Counted from the first letter of the stretch, positions 9,712 to 19,587 are shown. The stretch is DNA of 64,000 nucleotides from Hexactinellida sp. DTS-2022 (GCA_028753945.1 JAPNXP010000017.1:2046001-2110000), one strand, 5' to 3'. Translations and numbers: made by a program. The notes: generated from the sequence alone by a model not told the origin.

Positions 9712-10932
9712 ATGAGTAAAACCGGCGAAGATTGTTACTTCTTTATCCATGGTTCCTGTCGTAACGGTGACAACTGTTTATTCAGACACAGCAAGGAATC
9801 TCTGCTAACTCAGGATATTTGCAAAGAATGGATCGCCGGAAAATGCAGTTGCCTACTTTGCCCTAAAAGGCATCCCCAGGTTTCTACTACTCCGCTCTGT
9901 AAATTCGAGAATTCCCCCACGGGGTGTCTGAATCGGAACTGTACCTACAGACACCTCAAATCGAGAGAAAGCACAAAACTACCTGTGGCATTGGCAGAGG
10001 CACTTCTCAAGAAATCGGTCAGCATTCAACACACAAACGGAGATAATAAAACTCGACAAGTTCCACTCAGAAAATACGTCACAGCACCAATAGAGGCGCC
10101 GGAGAAGATTCTAGAAATAAAACTCACCCCAGAACAGAGTACCTCCTATATGGAACCGGAACTAACCACACAAACGACACAAAACAAACTTAGTTCCATA
10201 TTGAAACTGAAACCTATTTCCGTCGAGAAGCCAGCGCCTATCCCTATAGTCAGTCTCCGATCCGGCGCCCAAATAGAGGCGCCATCCTACAATACGAATC
10301 CCTCAACAGCTATTATGTGTAATCTCAAAGTTCTAACGTCCCACGCGGATTCTCACACCTCTCACACCTCTGCCACTTCACACCCTAAGCCCGCTAGGAA
10401 CACAGTTTGTGCCTCTAACCCTAAGTCCCCTCCCTCCCCGATAACCTTTGAAGAGCGACCCAGGAAACTCTCTCCGATTACTTTCAGTTCCAGTTCTAAA
10501 ATTAGCACCTCGCTGGCCGCAGTACACACGAGTCCGAACCTCGGAATTAAGCGCACGCGACTTTCCTTCAAGAAGGAAACTCTACAAACAGAGTCTCCGA
10601 AAGAGGACTCAAAGCCGTCTATGAAGCGGTTACGAATCCGCAGAGACAGTTCCCTACCGGAAATAGAAACACCTGATCAGTATGAAGATCAGGAAATGCT
10701 CTCTCCTCTCCTCTCACCTTTGGACTCAACTGCGTATTTCGGGAATTCAATCAGCTGTTCCCTAAGCGAGAGCGTTAATGGGAGCCAAAGCGATGACATA
10801 AGGATTGAAGACCAAATCGAAGATCTTATAAAAGCTAATTTCAGTCCGAAACAAAGTGACGAACAAATTGACCTTGATGACATTCAAGATACGGACGATA
10901 TTTTCTTACAATTTGAGGATTTAATTAGCTAG
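9712..10932 (+). CDS. ZC3H11A-like protein with three N-terminal CCCH zinc fingers
   Basis: A 406-residue intronless ORF. The N-terminus begins with GEDCYFFIHGSC and two further CCCH fingers within the first 85 residues (C-x7-C-x5-C-x3-H, then CKEWIAGKC..., then CKFENSPTGC...). This order and spacing match ZC3H11A, a nuclear zinc-finger protein linked to the TREX mRNA-export machinery. The rest (about 90-350) is Ser/Thr/Pro-rich and basic, likely disordered; the C-terminal 60 residues are acidic (DLDDIQDTDD), also seen in ZC3H11A. The ATG follows AAAATAG by one base, and a good donor (GTGAGT at 9599) lies 110 bases upstream, so a non-coding first exon ending at 9598 is plausible. A poly(A) signal lies at 11116. 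The family call is confident; one-to-one orthology is less so. Confidence 0.8.
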   Translation: MSKTGEDCYFFIHGSCRNGDNCLFRHSKESLLTQDICKEWIAGKCSCLLCPKRHPQVSTTPLCKFENSPTGCLNRNCTYRHLKSRESTKLPVALAEALLKKSVSIQHTNGDNKTRQVPLRKYVTAPIEAPEKILEIKLTPEQSTSYMEPELTTQTTQNKLSSILKLKPISVEKPAPIPIVSLRSGAQIEAPSYNTNPSTAIMCNLKVLTSHADSHTSHTSATSHPKPARNTVCASNPKSPPSPITFEERPRKLSPITFSSSSKISTSLAAVHTSPNLGIKRTRLSFKKETLQTESPKEDSKPSMKRLRIRRDSSLPEIETPDQYEDQEMLSPLLSPLDSTAYFGNSISCSLSESVNGSQSDDIRIEDQIEDLIKANFSPKQSDEQIDLDDIQDTDDIFLQFEDLIS

Positions 10933-11115
10933 GAGTGTCTGCCCGTATTCCCTTAGTATAATATTGGATATCAGTTAAAGTATTATGTACACTATATGCC
11001 TGATTTGTGCTATTAAACGATACTCAATACTTTGATTTTTTTAATTTGAAAATAATTAAATTTAGAGTTTTTATTCATGTTTAGTACATGGGTGTTAATA
11101 TTTGTTTTTCTAGAC

Positions 11116-11121
11116 AATAAA
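11116..11121 (+). terminator. Poly(A) signal AATAAA after the ZC3H11A-like gene
   Basis: AATAAA about 184 bases after the stop codon. It is placed well for 3' end formation, but such hexamers are common in AT-rich DNA. Confidence 0.35.
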
Positions 11122-11220
11122 TTTGTTAGATAAGTAATTTATTTGTTATTATTTGTTTTGTGCTCATTTTAGGTTTATAAGATATTAATTTTGAATTGTC
11201 TGTTTAAGTTTATATAACTA

Positions 11221-11305
11221 CAGTAGACCCTCGTTAATACGAACACAAGGGGACCGTCGAAATTTGTTCGTATTACCCGGAATTCGTATTAACCGGAATC
11301 CACTG
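11221..11305. mobile_element. MITE family C (short)
   Basis: CAGTAGACCCTCGTTAATAC to TTAACCGGAATCCACTG; half-length version made of the two ends. The preceding 10933-11220 is plain AT-rich 3' flank. Confidence 0.75.
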
Positions 11306-11342
11306 TATACAATTGTTATTTGAGTAGTGGCAAATTGATGTA

Positions 11343-11498
11343 CAGTGGTGTTCGCGTAATAGCAAGTCGCATTTTCCATGAAATTTGCTTGCTAATAAGC
11401 GTACTTGCTATTAGAGGAACAGAATTAACATTAAATGCTCGCTTGGGGACTGAAAATAACTTGATAATAGAGCAATTGCTATTAGGCGAATACCACTG
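11343..11498. mobile_element. MITE family E
   Basis: CAGTGGTGTTCGCGTAATAG on the left, TTAGGCGAATACCACTG on the right, core AAATGCTCGCTTGGGGACTG. Confidence 0.8.
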
Positions 11499-11748
11499 TA
11501 CTAATTTATTGTTATTATAAGTTGTTAGTATATGATATAGTGTAGGTCAGGTTACAAATACTGTTTTGAAAGCATTCTTTAAAGATTATAATTATTAATT
11601 ATGGTGCAATAGGTTGACACTGGAAATACAGTTACATCATTTGAATGGGAAATATGTAGGCAAAAAGCAAATTAGCTTATGTGTAAGATTTATATAAAAT
11701 CCTAGAGATTAATATACCATATTTGATGATGGCATAAACTATACTATT

Positions 11749-11880
11749 TCAAACGTTTATGTAATGCAAAATTCCAGAAAATTCGATACTCCTTTCTTAT
11801 GTTACGATTTTTTGGCAATTTTCTTACACAAAAGAATGGTTTGTAACATATTGGTTAACTTACGTTACGTAAAAAGGCCA
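11749..11880. mobile_element. MITE family S, degraded
   Basis: CAAACGTTTATGTAATGC on the left and ACTTACGTTACGTAAAAAGG on the right. The rest of 11499-12090 is AT-rich with nothing else recognised. Confidence 0.6.
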
Positions 11881-12090
11881 TCAAATGAATTATTAGGTTT
11901 ATCATCGAGATTTTTTGGAATTACGGCGAAAGGGAATTTATTTTAATTGTAGTATTTTCAATAATATACTTTAGGCATATTTCTAAGTAAAAAAATTATC
12001 TCTATTGAATAAGGGAATTACAAGCCAATGTCCGTTATAATTAAATTGATACTATAATTGTAAATGCAAGAGTAAAATAGTTATTAATAA

Positions 12091-12230
12091 CAGTGGATAC
12101 CGGATATAAGAACATCGTCGGGAACTGCATATGATGTTCTTATAACCGGCATAAATTATATAGGGTATATGGCAACCGTTTTCCAGTAGAACGTTCTTAT
12201 AACCGGTGTTCTTATATCCGGCATCTACTG
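12091..12230. mobile_element. MITE family D
   Basis: CAGTGGATACCGGATATAAG to TATATCCGGCATCTACTG; core GAACATCGTCGGGAACTGCA. Confidence 0.8.
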
Positions 12231-12398
12231 TAATACTATCTCTATAGAGATTTTCTAGCACCAATTCCTACTGAATCAAATAATGAAAGTATATATTTTT
12301 AATAGAATATATATATATATAGTTGAATTTACCTTACCACTAATAAATAACAACAAACGAACAAAAAGCTTAAATAAATCCAAACAACTAAATAGGAG

Positions 12399-13409
12399 CT
12401 AAACAGTAGTATTTAGAGGTTCTTTCGAATTTGGTTGTTTGTTGGGAGAATTGTTATCAGAAGGTAGAGACCTTGAGGCTTCGATGGGATTTACTTTTTG
12501 AGTCTCCCTTGGTAAAACATTTAGTCGCAGATGAAAGAAATACGTGAAAATAGCCGTAACTAGCCCGATTATGCTTCCAAAGATTAAATCGTTCGGATGG
12601 TGTTTGTAGTCATAGAGACGGGTCACTGCAACAAGAATGCCGGTTATTCCCATTAATAAGGTCACAGCTGATCGAATTCCTCTCGGGATATACGGTTTCA
12701 GTTCGAAAAAGAATATTAGGAACACCATATTGTAGACTATAAATGAGGCGTGGCCAGAAGGGAATGATAAACGAGCTTCGCGAATGTTCTTAGAGTCAGT
12801 TCCATAACAAGTGTAGTTAGTTACGTAAACAGGAAACCCGAAACTGTCGGTACAAACTATTTCTGTGAAATTCGGTTTACAAATGTCGATGAAATGAGGA
12901 CGGAGTTCACCAACGGAAAGTTTTATAACATTTGTTACCAGAAGCGTAATGAATATTCCAGTCATGAACGCATAAAGTGTGAGCATAGTTTTCCATAGGC
13001 CGTATGGTACTTTAATCTGGCGATAAATGAGATGGATTTTAACATGAAGAGGGGTCGAAGGCAATTGTGTTTGTAAGCGAAGATGTGCGTATTTATATAT
13101 AAAATGTTCCAATATAGTTAGGCCTATAATGAACGCCAATGGGATTAGCACGAAAAAGATAAGTCCAACTGTCGGAATTGTAGATGGGAGAAATGGAAAT
13201 CTTATTTGTTCGTTGTTACAGAAGAATCCAAGTATTTTAGGAGGGAAAGGAACGATCTCAGTTATACCGCTAACTATTATCAGAATTACTAAGAACACAA
13301 TGTCTATGATGAAATGTACTATCGAGTAAGTAGTGAATAATCCTCCCTTGGATATTTTGTTGCTGTCAAGATTACCAAGATCCATGTGTTGTTGTGTTAA
13401 TCCTGCCAT
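12399..13409 (-). CDS. Phospholipid phosphatase, PAP2 family (LPP-type)
   Basis: Membrane phosphatase of the PLPP1/2/3 type, which removes phosphate from phosphatidate, lysophosphatidate and sphingosine-1-phosphate. The 336 residues form about six membrane segments (roughly 25-48, 80-101, 143-163, 222-238, 246-262, 275-295). The PAP2 catalytic motifs are present: C1 as KLSVGELRPHF (163-173), C2 as PSGH (217-220), and C3 as TRLYDYKH (263-270). In C3 the usual Ser before the Arg is Thr, a mild change. An N-glycosylation-rich loop (NFT, NYT) precedes C2, as in LPPs. The coding region has no intron. A GTT triplet repeat lies at the start codon. It faces away from the ORF at 14485. Confidence 0.9.
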   Translation of the reverse strand: MAGLTQQHMDLGNLDSNKISKGGLFTTYSIVHFIIDIVFLVILIIVSGITEIVPFPPKILGFFCNNEQIRFPFLPSTIPTVGLIFFVLIPLAFIIGLTILEHFIYKYAHLRLQTQLPSTPLHVKIHLIYRQIKVPYGLWKTMLTLYAFMTGIFITLLVTNVIKLSVGELRPHFIDICKPNFTEIVCTDSFGFPVYVTNYTCYGTDSKNIREARLSFPSGHASFIVYNMVFLIFFFELKPYIPRGIRSAVTLLMGITGILVAVTRLYDYKHHPNDLIFGSIIGLVTAIFTYFFHLRLNVLPRETQKVNPIEASRSLPSDNNSPNKQPNSKEPLNTTV

Positions 13410-13481
13410 GTTGTTGTTGTTGTTGTTGTTGTTAAGTTAAGCTTGGGATATAAACACACAATACTATATTAGACACAGGTA

Positions 13482-13627
13482 AGGGAAATATCGGTTAAGG
13501 AGTACAAGGTTAATTCCCTAGCCTATATAAATGTATGTAAGTGACTCCGGTTAATACGAATTCCGGATAATACGAACATATTAAGACGGTCCCCTTGTGT
13601 TCCTAATTTCCTATTATGGGTCTACTG
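13482..13627. mobile_element. MITE family C, left-truncated
   Basis: Carries GGTTAAGGAGTACAAGG, GTGACTCCGGTTAATACG and a right end GGGTCTACTG. It is upstream of the lipid phosphatase gene. 13628-14189 is AT-rich with nothing recognised. Confidence 0.7.
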
Positions 13628-14189
13628 TATATATTGTTAACAAAAGTATTAAAAGAAATGTATTACAGTGTTTAATAACGAGCTGCATTGATCCTAATTT
13701 GATTTGAAATTAACTTTTCAGTATTTATCATATTTCAATAGAACACATGCATAAGAGGTTATATCTCGTGAACACGTTAATTCTTCGGTTTTATAGAAAA
13801 TGAAATTATATTTTATTGTACAATTAAGGAACGAAGCACTTTTTGGTTTTTCCACAGAACTGAGCTAATTTTTGAATTATGCAATAATTGCTATTTTATA
13901 CGAAATCTGTTGAACTTGCAATTGAAGTTCAACTAAATTCTCGAAATTAATTATGACAACAACAGGTATGTATGGTGACGCAACATAATCTAACAGGTAA
14001 TATAAAAACTTACTAATATTAATATAATTCCGGAAAAAAAGATATTTATACCATATCCCTTATGTAGAGCCTACAATAGGTTTTGTATTACACATAGAGA
14101 CATCACTGTTAATTAATTATATTATTTGTAGTCTATAGGGCTTGTGCTATTACGTAACTCTTAATCATATGATTGTATTTAATTAGTTA

Positions 14190-14331
14190 CAGTAGAACCT
14201 CGTTAGTACGAACACTATTTCAGTCCCCTTCAAAGCCTTTTCAATACGAATGATATTGGTTAATACGAATTGCTGATAAGGCGAACATATTTTGACGGTC
14301 CCCTGGTGTTCGTACTAACGAGGTTATACTG
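14190..14331. mobile_element. MITE family A
   Basis: CAGTAGAACCTCGTTAGTAC to CTAACGAGGTTATACTG, flanked by TA. Confidence 0.8.
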
Positions 14332-14484
14332 TATTAGTTAACACGCTTATAGGTATATATAACAATCAATCATCTATTTAATTAAACGATCAAATAGCTA
14401 GTAAAACGAGAAAACTCTTGAAATACAGCTTCTAACAACGATCATTAACTGATCATTTAACCAACTACCTGAACAATCTAACGA

Positions 14485-15012
14485 ATGGAAAATTACAATT
14501 TAAAATCCAGTCAAGAACTACAAGACCCTCAGTCCCCCATTGATAACTTTAACCAATCAAATACATTTGTTGTTAACAACACTGCATACGATATGGAACT
14601 AATATTAGCCTATCTTACAAACCCTGAAAACGGATTGGCTATTGAACACACAGGAGAAACCAATGCACTTATATGGGCACAAGGGGATTGCATTTATAGG
14701 TGTTTCGAAATTAGCGACGCTTTACAAACACAATTGCCGAATTTATCTGTTACAACGGATGTGCGTGAGAGAACTATTATCGATATTTGGGAGCCAAAAA
14801 GAGATGGACTCTGTAATTTTAAAGTTATAAGGAAGCAACCCTGTGTGTTTATTGTCCTTAAAATGGTGTTAAAAAGTGGCAGAGTAGTGTCTGGTATCGA
14901 CAGAGGGCTGGAGGGACACAGGAGAAAGAAGGACAAGAGAGGGAGCAGGAAAATAGGACTCGTGTTGGATGATACTGTAAATATAAAAAAATACAACAAC
15001 AACAACAAATAA
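14485..15012 (+). CDS. Hypothetical protein, unknown family
   Basis: An ATG-initiated ORF of 175 residues that I do not recognise. The middle is globular in composition (for example LILAYLTNPENGLAIEHTG and ERTIIDIWEPKRDG). Residues 120-175 become strongly basic (HRRKKDKRGSRK) and end in an Asn run encoded by an AAC repeat. It lies between two family A elements, the second of which begins about 40 bases after the stop. The ORF does not resemble the MITE sequences, so it is probably cellular. It may be one exon of a longer gene or a chance ORF. Confidence 0.4.
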   Translation: MENYNLKSSQELQDPQSPIDNFNQSNTFVVNNTAYDMELILAYLTNPENGLAIEHTGETNALIWAQGDCIYRCFEISDALQTQLPNLSVTTDVRERTIIDIWEPKRDGLCNFKVIRKQPCVFIVLKMVLKSGRVVSGIDRGLEGHRRKKDKRGSRKIGLVLDDTVNIKKYNNNNK

Positions 15013-15054
15013 ATGTGTATCTTTTAGATAATTTGAATTGATTATAATACAATA

Positions 15055-15183
15055 TTAATACGAATACTATTTCAGTCCCCTTCAAAGCCTTTTCAATACA
15101 AATGATGTTGGTTAATACGTATTCCGGATAAGGTGAACGCATTTTGACGGTCCCCTGGTGTTCCTACTAACGAGGTTCTACTG
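15055..15183. mobile_element. MITE family A, left end lost
   Basis: Core TTTCAGTCCCCTTCAAAGCC and the right end ACTAACGAGGTTCTACTG are present; the left tip is missing. About 100 bases before ARFRP1. Confidence 0.7.
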
Positions 15184-15280
15184 TAGTTCCAAATTGATAT
15201 AAAAACTCTCCACAAATATGACCGGAATTTTCTTTTTGGAATAAACTGAATTTACTATACGTTTCTGTTATAAAATAGCT

Positions 15281-15883
15281 ATGTTCTCACTACTACACGG
15301 ATTCTGGAAATACGCTTTTGAAAAGGACGAATATTGCATTCTAATTTTAGGACTAGAAAACGCGGGTAAAACCACATTCCTAGAGCAAACTCGTGTTGAG
15401 TACTGTAAGGGGTACACTCGAATCCCATTGGATAAGATTACGCCCACAGTAGGCTTAAACTGCGAGAAGATAACGGTCCGTAGATACCGGTACCTCTTAT
15501 GGGACCTAGGGGGTCAAGAGGAACTCCAGGCCCTATGGGAATCCTATATCCCAGAGTGCCATGCTCTCGTGTGGTTAGTCGACGCCTCTGACAGGGATAC
15601 CATTTCGCTATCACGTGTGGCACTACAAAAGGTGTTAGAAAGGCCACAATTATCCTCGCTGCCACTTTTGATACTCGCGAACAAACAGGATTTACCCGGT
15701 GCGGTCCCTGCGTCCGAAGTGGCCAATCAGCTGTTAGAGAATCTACCGAAACTAACCGGTCTCCACGCGGCAGTTGGAATTTCCGCGATTTCAGCGGACG
15801 GCTTTCCGAAGGGATTTGATTGGTTGACAAGAGCGATCAGTGAGAACCCAATTAAACCGCCTAGAAATAGAGACTCCACCTGA
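15281..15883 (+). CDS. ARFRP1: ADP-ribosylation factor-related protein 1 (ARFRP1/Arl3p)
   Basis: Small GTPase of the trans-Golgi that recruits ARL1 and golgins. The 200 residues match ARFRP1 in length and order: MFSLLHGFWKY at the N-terminus (no myristoylated Gly2, as is typical of ARFRP1), P-loop GLENAGKT (24-31), switch I ITPTVGLN, switch II WDLGGQEEL (74-82), NKQD (134-137) and a C-terminal ISA motif. All nucleotide-binding residues are present. The coding region has no intron. The ATG follows AAAATAG by two bases. Family A MITEs flank it on both sides (15055-15183 and 15971-16127). Confidence 0.95.
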   Translation: MFSLLHGFWKYAFEKDEYCILILGLENAGKTTFLEQTRVEYCKGYTRIPLDKITPTVGLNCEKITVRRYRYLLWDLGGQEELQALWESYIPECHALVWLVDASDRDTISLSRVALQKVLERPQLSSLPLLILANKQDLPGAVPASEVANQLLENLPKLTGLHAAVGISAISADGFPKGFDWLTRAISENPIKPPRNRDST

Positions 15884-15970
15884 TTGTACTTCACAGCTGT
15901 TTATGTTGTTGTTTATTTGCATTGGGTATTAATAATTCATATTTGTATATATATTGAGCCAATATGGGTA

Positions 15971-16127
15971 CAGTAGAACCTCGTTAGTACGAACACGGTT
16001 AATACGAACATTATTTCAGTCCCCTTCAAAGCCTTTTGAATACAAATGATATTGGTTAATACGAATTCCGGCTAAGGGGAACGCATTTTGACGGTCCCCT
16101 AGTGTTCCTACTAACGAGGTTATACTG
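15971..16127. mobile_element. MITE family A
   Basis: CAGTAGAACCTCGTTAGTAC to ACTAACGAGGTTATACTG, between the convergent ARFRP1 and eIF3i ends. Confidence 0.8.
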
Positions 16128-16254
16128 TATTTTAATTTTTCAATTATTGGCGAACTAATAACAAACGCTGGATTGAGAATATTTATTATCCAAAGCATAA
16201 TTTCTACCTATTACGCTAATATCAACTAACAGCACTAACATAGTATACTACAAT

Positions 16255-19029
16255 CTACCTATCGAACTTGTACTTATCAAACTCGAACTCATAATACGAA
16301 TCCGGAAATTCGTGCATTCTAATAACTCCGTCTTCTCCGCCCGAGCTATACCCCTTCCCATCGGGCTGGAAAGCCAGAGAGTTGATTGGTCCGAAGTGAC
16401 CCTTAACTCTCCCGATCTCCTGCTCGTATATAACGTGGAATATTCGAGCTTCGAACTTTCCCATGTGCGAAACTGTGTCTGTCACTAGCATTGCTTCTTG
16501 TCCGCCCCCTACACAGGTGTAAATAGTTATTGGAATGGAACCTAGAGGAACTGTTAGTGGGGATATTTGTACCCCATGGTAACAAAAAAATCATGGGAAA
16601 TTGATGATAGATACAGTGGTGTTCGCTTAATAGCAATATTATATTGTTCTATGTATAAGCAAGTTATTTTCAATCCCCAAGCGAGCTTTAATGTTAATTT
16701 TGTTCTCTTATAGCAAGTTCACCTAATAGCAAGCAAATTTCGTGCAAAATGCGACTTGTTATTACGCGAACACCACCATATACAGTAGACTCGTTAATAG
16801 GAACACCAGGGGACCGTCGAAATTGTTCGTTTATCCAGAATTTTATTAACCAGAGTCACTCGCATGCATTTCTATAAATTTCCCCTTACCCATCTTTCTA
16901 TTAACGAGAGTATACTGTAGTTCCTATAAGAACTAACCTAGTATGACATGGTTCCTATAAGAACTAACCTAATATGGCATGGTTCCAATAAGAACTAACT
17001 TAGTATGACAAGGTTCCTATAAGAACTAACCTAGTATGACAAGGTTCCTATAAGAACTAACCTAGTATGACATGGTTCCTATAAGAACTAACCTAGCATG
17101 ACATGGTTCCTATAAGAACTAACCTAGCATGGTTCCAATAGGAACTAACCTAGTATGACATGGTTCCGTAATGAAGATATAGCAACCGCATTAACAGGCC
17201 TGTCTGTATTGAAAGTCTTAACATTCTCTAGAGTGTCCGAAGTAGAAAGCTTGGCAGTGAAATCTTTTGAAGCAGACAAACAGAATAATTTGTCGGTTGT
17301 CATTTTGAGGTCTGTGACTGCCTTTTTGTGCACGGGTTCGTTCTTAATGGTTTCAATTGTTTTAGCGCTGTTGTCTGCTTGGTAGAATCTCACACTTCCG
17401 TCCTCGTGACCTGTTAGGGTAGATGGAATGTGTGAAACCGGTTTTTCTAACGGTTTCAACTGACTTGTAATGTTTTGCCAACTGAATATATTTAACATGT
17501 TTCTATAGTGTTATTGAAGTATGTTTAATTTCAGAAGTACGAGACTGAAATATGTTTAAATAGCTACGGGAAGTTGGGCCGTAGCCAGGGGGGGGGGGGG
17601 GGGTTTGGCCCCCTCTGAGATTCTTACTATCCAAATAGAATATACCTAGGGTTTTCGTAATGAATGAGAACACAGGTTTATACAGGTTCTATATTTGTTG
17701 ACCATTGAACAAAATATTGGGAGGGGGCGAAAATATATACCTGACATCGATTGCCCTCCCTTACCCCTTGATATACGCCTATACTTCACCAATTTATGTG
17801 TTGAGTGACATAATTAATACTTTCAAGTTGCCCCCCCTTAGGCCCCCTATTTAAATCGATTATAGACTTATTAAATCAATTAAAATTTATTTAATCCATT
17901 GAGAAGTTCGTCAAATTTATCTCAATTCTTGAACTTGATTCTCTATTCCTTAATTCGATTCTTAAGTTCATCACATCGATTGAGAATGTTCGTGAAATAT
18001 ATTCTCCATTCATGAACATGAAACTCAATTCGTTAATTAACACTCACGTCAACCCCAAATTACCGGCATTTTATCGGTCCCGAACTGACTGTAATTCCTG
18101 GGTTCTACTGTACATATATACGTACACCAAACCTATTCGCCTATAGGCCCTATACCTATGCCTATACTACACCAGTTGCTTACCCGTGATGACGTACTGG
18201 TCCAGAGGCCCCCAGGTGGCGGCTGTTACTTTAGAATCCGTGGTGTGTGTGTGTCCGATGTAGTCGAAAGCTCCGTCTTCGAATTGCTTGAGAGTGAGCA
18301 CAGCCAGCTCCGGGGTCTGTTTCCGCTGAAAGTCGGTTGTGTAGAATATGCTCTGTCCGTCGGAGGAGAACTCGCATGCACGCACAGAGGTACGCGTTGT
18401 CACTATAGGGCACTGGTTATCCATGGTACTTATAGCAAGGATTATACAGGAGCGCGAGACGATCTTTTGGAGATGATTTTGGAAAATTTGAATTTAGGAA
18501 CGCGAAAATATTTGGAATCTTCTCCTATACCGTAACATTGTGAGTTAGGCGAATTAAAATTGGATCAGACCAGGATTATGATCCAATTTCCATACGCTTA
18601 AATCACAAATTAATGTTACGGTATAGGAGAAGATTCAAAATTTTCGCGCTCCTAAATTCAAATTTTCCAAAAATTATGCTTCAAAAGGACCTGTATAATT
18701 CCTTGTGTGCCCAGGTTGGGACAACTCTATTCTATAAATAGAACAGTACCTGTTTGTAGACAGACCCCCGTTTGGCAGTCCCAGAGCCTAATAGTGTTAC
18801 CGGCCGACCCGGTGATGAGACGAGTGGAATCTCTGTTTATGTCCAGACAGGATATGGCAGCTTTCTCCCCGCATTCATAGGTCCCTAGTCGCATTCCGGA
18901 ATCGGTTCTCCAAACCATTGCGGGCGGCGCTTTTGATACAGAGAAGAGTAGGTCTCCGTCCGTGTTGTATTTAACCTGCGTTATGGACCTCTCGTGTGAC
19001 ATGAGCATAAGCGCTCTTATAAGGGCCAT
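16255..19029 (-). CDS. EIF3I: Eukaryotic translation initiation factor 3 subunit I (WD40 protein), 4 exons
   Basis: Subunit of eIF3, a seven-bladed WD40 propeller that helps load mRNA on the 40S ribosome. Exons: 19029-18750, 18402-18184, 17410-17150, 16508-16255; every intron is phase 1 and the joined reading frame gives 337 residues (human 325). Landmarks: [12 protein letters not shown], a WDC repeat end in exon 1, TSVRACEF opening exon 2, ASKDFTAKL and RPVNAVAIS in exon 3, GGGQEAM then GKFEARIFH and [14 protein letters not shown] in exon 4. The start-codon region is repeated twice upstream (ATGs at 19106 and 19420), so the true first exon is uncertain. Intron 1 carries a large palindrome. 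Intron 3 starts with a minisatellite that repeats the exon end and 5' splice site. Confidence 0.93.
16614..16778. mobile_element. MITE family E in eIF3i intron 3
   Basis: CAGTGGTGTTCGCTTAATAG to ATTACGCGAACACCAC; core AAGCGAGCTTTAATGTTAA (reverse orientation of the copy at 11343). Confidence 0.75.
16783..16917. mobile_element. MITE family C in eIF3i intron 3
   Basis: CAGTAGACTCGTTAATAGG to ATTAACGAGAGTATACTG; directly follows the family E copy. Confidence 0.75.
16919..17167 (-). repeat. EIF3I: 31-bp minisatellite spanning the exon 3/intron 3 boundary of eIF3i
   Basis: Eight units of about 31 bases (one of 26). On the minus strand each reads CATGTCATACTAGGTTAGTT and then CTTATAGGAAC. The unit at 17137-17167 is the real junction: its first part is the coding end of exon 3 and GTTAGT is the 5' splice site. 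The other seven repeat the exon end and the splice site inside the intron. Confidence 0.9.
17576..17860. repeat. Degraded element with a G17 tract
   Basis: GGGCCGTAGCCA followed by about 17 G, with CCCCCC-rich sequence near 17830 as a possible inverse end. It looks like an old DNA-transposon fragment in eIF3i intron 2. 17861-18183 is AT-rich with nothing else recognised. Confidence 0.4.
18434..18712. mobile_element. EIF3I: Palindromic element family L in eIF3i intron 1
   Basis: Two arms of about 115 bases in inverse orientation: left ACAGGAGCGCGAGACGATC, then TCTCCTATACCGTAACATT; the right arm is the reverse complement. Copies or fragments lie near 33.7, 44.2, 61.7 and 61.9 kb. Confidence 0.75.
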
Positions 19030-19185
19030 TGTAGCGGCTATAATAATGTCAAAAACTTCCTAACTATACTTTATACACCTTACCTTAGGGCTCTTATAAG
19101 GGCCATTATAGCAGATATAATAAGGCGTAGTAGCTATAATAAAGGCACCAAACTTCCTAACTATACTTTGACATGCTATTTATCC
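19012..19185. repeat. EIF3I: Direct duplication of the eIF3i start region
   Basis: The stretch CTCTTATAAGGGCCATT plus about 60 following bases occurs at 19012 and again at 19091; a third, shorter copy lies at 19407-19440. Each contains a start ATG with the codons for MALIR on the minus strand. Confidence 0.8.
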
Positions 19186-19198
19186 AATTTTGGAACTA

Positions 19199-19372
19199 CA
19201 GTGGATGCCGGTTATAAGTACATCGTCGGGAACTGCACTTGATGTGCTTATAACCGACATGTTCTTATAACCGACATAAATTATACAGGGTATATGGCAA
19301 CCGTTTTCCAACATAGTGTTCATATATCTGATATGTTCTTATAACCGGTGTGCTTATATCCGATATCTACTG
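19199..19372. mobile_element. MITE family D
   Basis: CAGTGGATGCCGGTTATAAG to TATATCCGATATCTACTG. It separates the second and third copies of the eIF3i start region. Confidence 0.8.
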
Positions 19373-19437
19373 TATTTGGAAATTGGAACTGTATCACCTT
19401 ACCTTTCTTATAAGGGCCATTATAGCAGATATAATAA

Positions 19438-19582
19438 GGGCCGTCCAAACGTTAAATTCCAGGGAAATTAAACACCCCCTCCTTATGTCACGCTTTGGGA
19501 CCATTTATAATACAAATACATAAAGATGGTCTGACATATTTGTTGGCACCTCCCCCCCTTGGAAGCGTTACGTAACGTTTGA
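19438..19582. mobile_element. MITE family S
   Basis: GGGCCGTCCAAACGTTAAAT to GGAAGCGTTACGTAACG; core CCTCCTTATGTCACGC. Confidence 0.7.
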
Positions 19583-19587
19583 TAATA

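Noticed and set aside
11320-11520. 66-residue ORF
   Set aside because: Lies wholly in a family E MITE.
15438-15830. 130-residue minus-strand ORF
   Set aside because: Shadow of ARFRP1, whose frame is conserved and complete.
16919-17167. CRISPR-like array of 31-base units
   Set aside because: Units are contiguous without spacers, the genome is animal, and the array matches the eIF3i exon-intron junction.
18158-18535. 125-residue plus-strand ORF
   Set aside because: Antisense to eIF3i exon 2 and running into the family L palindrome; no match to any family.
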